DNA from: Rhodobiaceae bacterium
GTDB taxonomy: Bacteria; Pseudomonadota; Alphaproteobacteria; Parvibaculales; Parvibaculaceae
NCBI GenBank assembly: GCA_021404525.1
Contig: JAAWWE010000001.1
Span: forward strand, 558,001-622,000
Reading direction: 5' to 3'
DNA length: 64,000 bases
In this document: positions 59,836-64,000 of the stretch, piece by piece
Position numbering within the stretch: position 1 is the stretch's first letter
Layout of the letters: every line of letters starts with the position of its first letter
Notes under the pieces: generated by a model
What the model saw: only the letters and a program-made list of their open reading frames with translations
What the model was told of the DNA's origin: nothing
Databases searched by the model: none
Translations under genes and position numbers: made by a program

Positions 59836-61269
59836 CTAAGCACGCCAATCCTGTGCGAAAGATAGGGCACTCGGCATCTCATAAGCACGGCAGGATTGAG
59901 GGAGCCAGACCCGCGCAGTTGTCCCTGTGCCTTTTTCGCTTTTGAGCTCAAAGGTGCCGCCAAGCAATTCAACCAACTGCGTCGTGATCGCAAGGCCAAG
60001 GCCTGACCCTTCGACATCGCCGACAGACATATCGGGGCCGGCGCGCCAAAAGGGGGCTGTCGCCTTTTTCAATTCCTCGACGCTCATGCCAACCCCATTA
60101 TCAATGACTTCAAACAGAAGACGCCCATCCGCGCAGATCGACCCTTTGAACAAGACATTGCCGGACTCTGGCGTGTATTTGAGCGCGTTGGTCAGCAGAT
60201 TGACGAAGATCTGCCGAAACCGCTGTTTGTCTGATGAGAGATAAGCGAGCTCAGGGTCGCATTCGGACTGAACGAGAATATTTTTGCTCTCGGCGCGATG
60301 AGCCACCAAAGACAGGCAGCTGTCGAGAAGCTTAGGTACATCGAAAGTGGCGAGCGTGACCTTGAGTTGGCCCTTCTCAACAAGGACAAGGTCATGCAGG
60401 TCTTCCAGGATTGATGTTAGGTGATTACCTGCGTCGGTAATGTCCTGCACATATTCAAGATATTTTGGGTTCCCGATTGGCCCCATGGTTTCCATTTTCA
60501 TCGCCTGCGAGAATCCAACAACAGCGTTGAGCGGTGTGCGCAGCTCATGGCTTAGGTGTGCGATGAAAGTGTCTTTCGCGTCATTTCGTTCTTCCGCAAC
60601 GTCTGCTTCAAACCCTCTCGCCAAGGCCTGCCGCAAAGATTCCTGAACCTGCTGGTCATGCTTACGATAGGCAATGACCCGATTGTAGGTTTTAAATCGG
60701 GCAACAAAGGTAGCAGCGCTGATCCCAGCTGCGCTCAGCAGCAAAAAAGTATAGTGGCTGAGGATCTGGGCATCGTAAGTCACGACTTGTTGCAGAACCA
60801 ACCAGCTCACAGCGGTGCAACAGAAAAACATGATGAACCAGGGTGTCGACAAAACAAACAGACCCCACCCGATCAGAATGAGCGCAAGGTTCGTGGTCTG
60901 CATCAGGTCGCCCGTCAGATAGATATGCATGATCGCATTGGCGAGAACGACGAGACCTGCACCAAAGAGGACGGGATTGGCGATATGTGCCGGAATAAGA
61001 GATCGGTAGCTCAATAGGGCAATGACACCCAGAAGAAGAGAGCTCGCGACCGCTGTGCCAGCGAGTGTAATGTTGTGCGGCGCTGGCACAAAAAAGATGT
61101 GAGCTGTTCCAAGGAACAAATATACCGCGCCGACAATGGTAGCGGTTGCGCCCAATGACTCCCGGGTGATTTCATCCCGGTCCGCCTGGTTTGCAGCGGT
61201 ACTGTCGTCTGGCACAAACGTCTCTTGAGGAGATCTGTTTGCGGTCTCAGATTTAGATGGTGCGTTCAC
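59836..61269 (-). CDS. Orphan membrane sensor histidine kinase
   Basis: A kinase of 477 residues from the GTG at 61269, or 490 from a TTG at 61308. Six hydrophobic helices (about residues 40-200) form an unrecognised membrane sensor with short loops. A coiled linker leads to the HisKA motif FIAHLSHELRTPLNAVVGF, with phospho-acceptor His241. The ATPase domain has N-box NLLTNALKYTPE, G1 VIDNGVGMS, and G2 GSGLGLAITTQLVELLGG. The H-box and catalytic domain resemble the PleC/DivJ group of alphaproteobacterial kinases. No response regulator lies adjacent. A 6-bp palindrome lies at 61383-61397, upstream of it. Confidence 0.88.
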   Translation of the reverse strand: MNAPSKSETANRSPQETFVPDDSTAANQADRDEITRESLGATATIVGAVYLFLGTAHIFFVPAPHNITLAGTAVASSLLLGVIALLSYRSLIPAHIANPVLFGAGLVVLANAIMHIYLTGDLMQTTNLALILIGWGLFVLSTPWFIMFFCCTAVSWLVLQQVVTYDAQILSHYTFLLLSAAGISAATFVARFKTYNRVIAYRKHDQQVQESLRQALARGFEADVAEERNDAKDTFIAHLSHELRTPLNAVVGFSQAMKMETMGPIGNPKYLEYVQDITDAGNHLTSILEDLHDLVLVEKGQLKVTLATFDVPKLLDSCLSLVAHRAESKNILVQSECDPELAYLSSDKQRFRQIFVNLLTNALKYTPESGNVLFKGSICADGRLLFEVIDNGVGMSVEELKKATAPFWRAGPDMSVGDVEGSGLGLAITTQLVELLGGTFELKSEKGTGTTARVWLPQSCRAYEMPSALSFAQDWRA

Positions 61270-61382
61270 GCCAGAGAGTCCGTTCCTCGTCTGGCTGCCC
61301 CATAGCAACCAAGAACGAACAATTCTGTCAGAGAGGGTTTGCTAAAATGCCAACAATCTACGTTAACGACATGTCATAATTT

Positions 61383-61397
61383 GTCTCGATACGAGAC
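61383..61397. repeat. Perfect 6-bp palindrome between queF and the kinase gene
   Basis: GTCTCG, ATA, CGAGAC. It lies directly after the queF stop and upstream of the histidine kinase on the same strand. There is no T run, so it is more likely an operator or a processing stem than a terminator. Confidence 0.35.
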
Positions 61398-61398
61398 A

Positions 61399-61860
61399 TC
61401 AGCCACGTCCGCGATAAGGTGGAACACCCTGATCGGGCAACCAGACATCTTCAGGTGGACGGCCGGTTTGCCAGAACACGTCGATAGGGATGCCACCGCG
61501 GGGATACCAGTACCCGCCAATCCGCAGCCATTTGGGTTTTAGTTCATCTGCGAGTCTGCGCCCAATGCCCACGGTGCAGTCTTCGTGAAAGGCTCCGTGA
61601 TTTCGGAAGGACTGCAGATAGAGCTTGAGCGATTTGGACTCGACTAAAAAATCTGCGGGCACATAGTCAATCACAAGATGGGCGAAGTCTGGCTGCCCTG
61701 TCACAGGGCACAGGGACGTAAATTCCGGGCAGACGAACCGGGCGACATAGTCTGTTCCAGCCTGCGGATTGGGAACCCGCTCAAGTGTTGCGAGATCCGG
61801 CGAGGTCGGAGCCTCGGTTGAGCCGCCAAGCTGCGTCAGGTTTTCAGTATAGTCTGCCAT
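61399..61860 (-). CDS. queF: NADPH-dependent 7-cyano-7-deazaguanine reductase
   Basis: A 153-residue unimodular (type I) QueF that reduces preQ0 to preQ1, the queuosine precursor inserted into tRNA. The T-fold active site reads [13 protein letters not shown], with the nucleophilic Cys51 and Asp58. [24 protein letters not shown] is the NADPH/quinazoline-binding QueF signature. I chose the ATG at 61860 over a TTG nine bases upstream; AAGGG precedes it. It begins 5 bases after the queD stop and is last in the queCEDF operon. Confidence 0.96.
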   Translation of the reverse strand: MADYTENLTQLGGSTEAPTSPDLATLERVPNPQAGTDYVARFVCPEFTSLCPVTGQPDFAHLVIDYVPADFLVESKSLKLYLQSFRNHGAFHEDCTVGIGRRLADELKPKWLRIGGYWYPRGGIPIDVFWQTGRPPEDVWLPDQGVPPYRGRG

Positions 61861-61865
61861 TGTTA

Positions 61866-62243
61866 TCAACCCTTTGCAGTAAGGTCAGGGCCATCATACA
61901 CACACCCTTCGCGACAACTGTCGCGATGGACTTCCACGCGTGACAGCCGACGGAGTTTCGGCGAAAGACGATCCCAAATCCAGACGCAGATGTTTTCAAG
62001 GGTGGGCACTGAAAGGCCTTCAACCTCATTAAGGCAACGATGATCGAGGTCGGCTTTCACTTCGTTCAAGACATCCAGCAGACTTCCAAATTCTCGAATG
62101 AGCCCTGTTTCAGGGTCTGGCTCACCTTCCATCCAGACGACTGCGCGAAACGAATGTCCATGCAAACGGGAATTGGGATGTCCGTCCGGAGCCGACGGCA
62201 GAAAGTGCGCGGCCTCAAACCCAAATTCTTTATAGATACGCAT
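61866..62243 (-). CDS. queD: 6-carboxytetrahydropterin synthase homologue (QueD/PTPS fold)
   Basis: A 125-residue T-fold protein of the PTPS/QueD family, expected to convert dihydroneopterin triphosphate to 6-carboxytetrahydropterin. Zinc ligands are intact: FEAAHFLP (H13) and LHGHSF (H28, H30). Compared from memory with E. coli QueD, the catalytic Cys two residues before the LHGH motif is replaced by Asn24 ([10 protein letters not shown] against GHKCGRLHGH). The late catalytic Glu of KETC is changed too (HRDSC here). LDHRCLN keeps the Asp-His pair. Whether it is still a QueD enzyme is uncertain, though the operon position is exactly that of queD. It starts in a TGATG junction with queE. Confidence 0.85.
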   Translation of the reverse strand: MRIYKEFGFEAAHFLPSAPDGHPNSRLHGHSFRAVVWMEGEPDPETGLIREFGSLLDVLNEVKADLDHRCLNEVEGLSVPTLENICVWIWDRLSPKLRRLSRVEVHRDSCREGCVYDGPDLTAKG

Positions 62244-62890
62244 CAATCAATCCCGAGATATTTGTGTGTTTGCAGGGACAACTGCCAGCGAGGGTGTGCC
62301 AGGCAATAGTTGACGGTCGCACGAACGTTGCTCTGGTAGTCATCACCATCGAGGGGTTGTAGCAGGAAATTGTCGAAGGCAAGCCCCTCAAATCGGTCGG
62401 GTTGGTTAAGATCTTGCGGAAAAACAAGCTTCAACTCTGACCCGCTGGTCTGTGCCAGCGGTGCGTTGGCCTTTGGGCTCACACAAATCCAGTCAATGCC
62501 GTCAGGAGCGGCTAGGGTACCGTTGGTTTCCACGGCTATCTCAAACCCTTGGTCATGCAGGGCCTGGATGAGAGGTGGGTCCAACTGCAACAGCGGTTCT
62601 CCGCCTGTACAAACCACATACTTCACGGCCTCCTCATGGGCTGATGAAGCATCCGTAGGCCAATGGGAGGCGACTTCTGCGGCGAGGGCGTCGGCGGTGG
62701 CAAACTTGCCGCCACCTTGACCGTCAGTTCCTACAAAGTCGGTGTCGCAGAAAGTACAGACTGCACTCGTACGGTCCTGTTCACGCCCAGACCACAAATT
62801 ACAGCCGGCAAAACGGCAAAAGACGGCGGGCCGACCAGCTTGCTTGCCTTCGCCTTGAAGCGTGAAAAAAATCTCTTTGACCGAATACAT
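62243..62890 (-). CDS. queE: 7-carboxy-7-deazaguanine synthase (radical SAM)
   Basis: A 215-residue radical SAM enzyme that contracts 6-carboxytetrahydropterin to 7-carboxy-7-deazaguanine. It begins MYSVKEIFFTLQGEGKQAGRPAVFCRFAGCNLW. The cluster motif is the unusual CX14CX2C form (C30, C45, C48), known in QueE in place of CX3CX2C. VCTGGEPLLQLD and EIAVETNGT are the SAM-binding strands, and ICVSPKA is a family motif. The frame extends to 62968, but the ATG at 62890 fits the family and lies 5 bases from the queC stop. Confidence 0.95.
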   Translation of the reverse strand: MYSVKEIFFTLQGEGKQAGRPAVFCRFAGCNLWSGREQDRTSAVCTFCDTDFVGTDGQGGGKFATADALAAEVASHWPTDASSAHEEAVKYVVCTGGEPLLQLDPPLIQALHDQGFEIAVETNGTLAAPDGIDWICVSPKANAPLAQTSGSELKLVFPQDLNQPDRFEGLAFDNFLLQPLDGDDYQSNVRATVNYCLAHPRWQLSLQTHKYLGID

Positions 62891-62895
62891 GATGC

Positions 62896-63615
62896 TCAGA
62901 CTGCCTTGCCAGAAGCGTGCTCGACCCATTTGGTGAAGCCGCCCGCTCGAAGGTCGCAGGCAGGGCACTCATTGCATCCATAGCCCCAAGCGTGACGATA
63001 AGTGCGATCACCTTTGTAGCAAGTGTGGGTATCCTCAACGATCAGGTCGACCAGGGCCTGACCACCAAGCTCCGCAGCCATCGCCCAGGTTTCCTGCTTG
63101 TCGATCCACATGAGTGGCGTGTGGAGAGTGAATTGGCGGTCCATTCCCAGACTGATCGCGTTGGTTAGCGCCTTTAGCGTCTCATCTCGACAATCAGGGT
63201 AGCCAGAAAAATCTGTCTCACACATGCCACCGACGAGATGGGAGGCGCTGCGACGATATCCAACAGCGGCGGCATAAGTCAGAAAGAGCAGGTTCCGCCC
63301 GGGGACAAAGCTGGTGGGCAAGCCGTTTTCACCCATGACGATCTCCTGATCGCGGGTAAGTGCCGTCTCGCTGATTTCTCCCAGTGCATTGAGATGGAGA
63401 AGGTGATCAGGGCCAAGCCGGTCTGTCCATTGTGGGAAAGATTCAGCGAGTTTGGAGCGGATCGTCGCCCGGCAGTCGAGTTCGACCTTGTGCGACTGCC
63501 CATAGTCGAAGCCGATGGTCTCCACGGACCCAAAGCGGTCGAGGGCCCAGGCAAGGCAAACCGTTGAGTCCTGCCCACCAGAAAAAAGGACCATCGCTGT
63601 GTCAGACTTATTCAT
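62896..63615 (-). CDS. queC: 7-cyano-7-deazaguanine synthase
   Basis: A 239-residue ATP-dependent enzyme that converts 7-carboxy-7-deazaguanine to preQ0. The PP-loop is [17 protein letters not shown] (about residues 9-25), followed by [30 protein letters not shown] is the family core. The zinc site is formed by Cys residues in [10 protein letters not shown] and [11 protein letters not shown]. It is the first gene of the minus-strand queC-queE-queD-queF operon, which supplies preQ1 for queuosine. The tgt, queA and queG genes are not in the window. Confidence 0.96.
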   Translation of the reverse strand: MNKSDTAMVLFSGGQDSTVCLAWALDRFGSVETIGFDYGQSHKVELDCRATIRSKLAESFPQWTDRLGPDHLLHLNALGEISETALTRDQEIVMGENGLPTSFVPGRNLLFLTYAAAVGYRRSASHLVGGMCETDFSGYPDCRDETLKALTNAISLGMDRQFTLHTPLMWIDKQETWAMAAELGGQALVDLIVEDTHTCYKGDRTYRHAWGYGCNECPACDLRAGGFTKWVEHASGKAV

Positions 63616-63882
63616 GGCCGTGTTGAAACCTGTCGGGGGACCAAGGTCAATAGGTCCAGTTTAAAAAAGGACGTTAAGCGCAGAAAAGAAGCGTTTTTGG
63701 GATCTTCGGATCGTGCTGCGAAAAGGCACAGACGACAGATGTGCCTGCCATCACAGAGAAGTGTAGGACGCGAATGTGTCGTTCGCAGGGGATCATTGTT
63801 ATCTCTGCGGGCAACAAAGATTGAGGCCTGTCTGGTGGAACCATAGGCACGATCAATGAATAACAAAAAGAAGGAATAGACC

Positions 63883-64000
63883 ATGTTGAAGCCTCTCTCC
63901 CTTTTATTGCTCCGCGTCGGAACAGGGATGCTCCTGGCCATTTGGGGACTTATCAAGATTGCTGCGCCGCAAGCATCTATTGGTGTGTCGGAAACCTATT
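63883..64000 (+). CDS. DoxX-like membrane protein, N-terminal part
   Basis: The ATG at 63883, with AAGGAATAG upstream, starts a frame that runs off the window end. The 39 visible residues (MLKPLSLLLLRVGTGMLLAIWGLIKIA, then a short loop) form one hydrophobic helix with an Arg near residue 11. This resembles the first helix of DoxX-family proteins (LLLRVGxGxLxxxxGxxK). With only this part visible the family assignment is tentative. It is divergent from queC across 267 bases of non-coding sequence in which I see no other feature. Confidence 0.5.
   Translation, partial: MLKPLSLLLLRVGTGMLLAIWGLIKIAAPQASIGVSETY

Overview
The window is a chromosomal segment of an alphaproteobacterium, most likely in or near the Hyphomicrobiales (Rhizobiales)/Parvibaculum-like lineages. 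This rests on gene order: nuoG-N, birA, rnj, mce, DUF1467, proS, lolC, lolD, dnaE, then rpsB-tsf-pyrH-frr-uppS-cdsA-dxr-rseP-bamA-ompH-lpxD-fabZ-lpxA-lpxI-lpxB, gltA, gltX, comEC, lexA, moeA, moaC, trpC, trpD, trpG, trpE, a PpiD-like foldase, tpiA, secG and pyrG. That is the classic alphaproteobacterial core block. RNase J downstream of a BirA without an HTH, LpxI in place of LpxH, a short ProRS and a GTTC-N7-GTTC LexA operator fit the same assignment. Genus and species cannot be read from the sequence. No insertion sequence, prophage, CRISPR array, tRNA or rRNA was found.

Layout: 1-7768 holds the distal complex I operon (end of nuoG, then nuoH to nuoN). 7772-10989 holds birA, rnj, mce and a DUF1467 gene. 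10986-15479 is an accessory insert between DUF1467 and proS: a membrane-anchored hypothetical gene preceded by a structured RNA with an intrinsic terminator, a short-chain dehydrogenase that has lost its catalytic Tyr/Lys, a 153-residue orphan, and a secreted protein with a possible NlpC/papain-like Cys-His pair. 15608-23714 holds proS, lolCD, a DUF2867 gene, a tiny promoter-to-terminator unit encoding 46 residues, and dnaE. 23944-38909 is one long run for translation factors, isoprenoid and phospholipid precursors, outer-membrane assembly and lipid A synthesis, closed by a bidirectional terminator shared with gltA.

38964-54632 is mostly minus strand: gltA and gltX, plus-strand comEC, then lexA, moeA, moaC, a GNAT gene, trpC, trpD and trpG. 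A plus-strand divergent polysaccharide deacetylase separates these from trpE and the foldase gene. 54846-59814 holds tpiA, a DUF4386/AraC divergent pair, secG and pyrG. 59836-63615 holds an orphan membrane histidine kinase and a queC-queE-queD-queF cluster for preQ1 synthesis. The window ends inside a DoxX-like membrane gene.

The genes are overwhelmingly housekeeping and intact. The points that stand out are the leader RNA at 11712-11860, the secreted Cys-His protein, the 46-codon unit, the QueD homologue with substituted catalytic positions, the GNAT gene in the trp-moa chain, and the gene that splits the trp genes.
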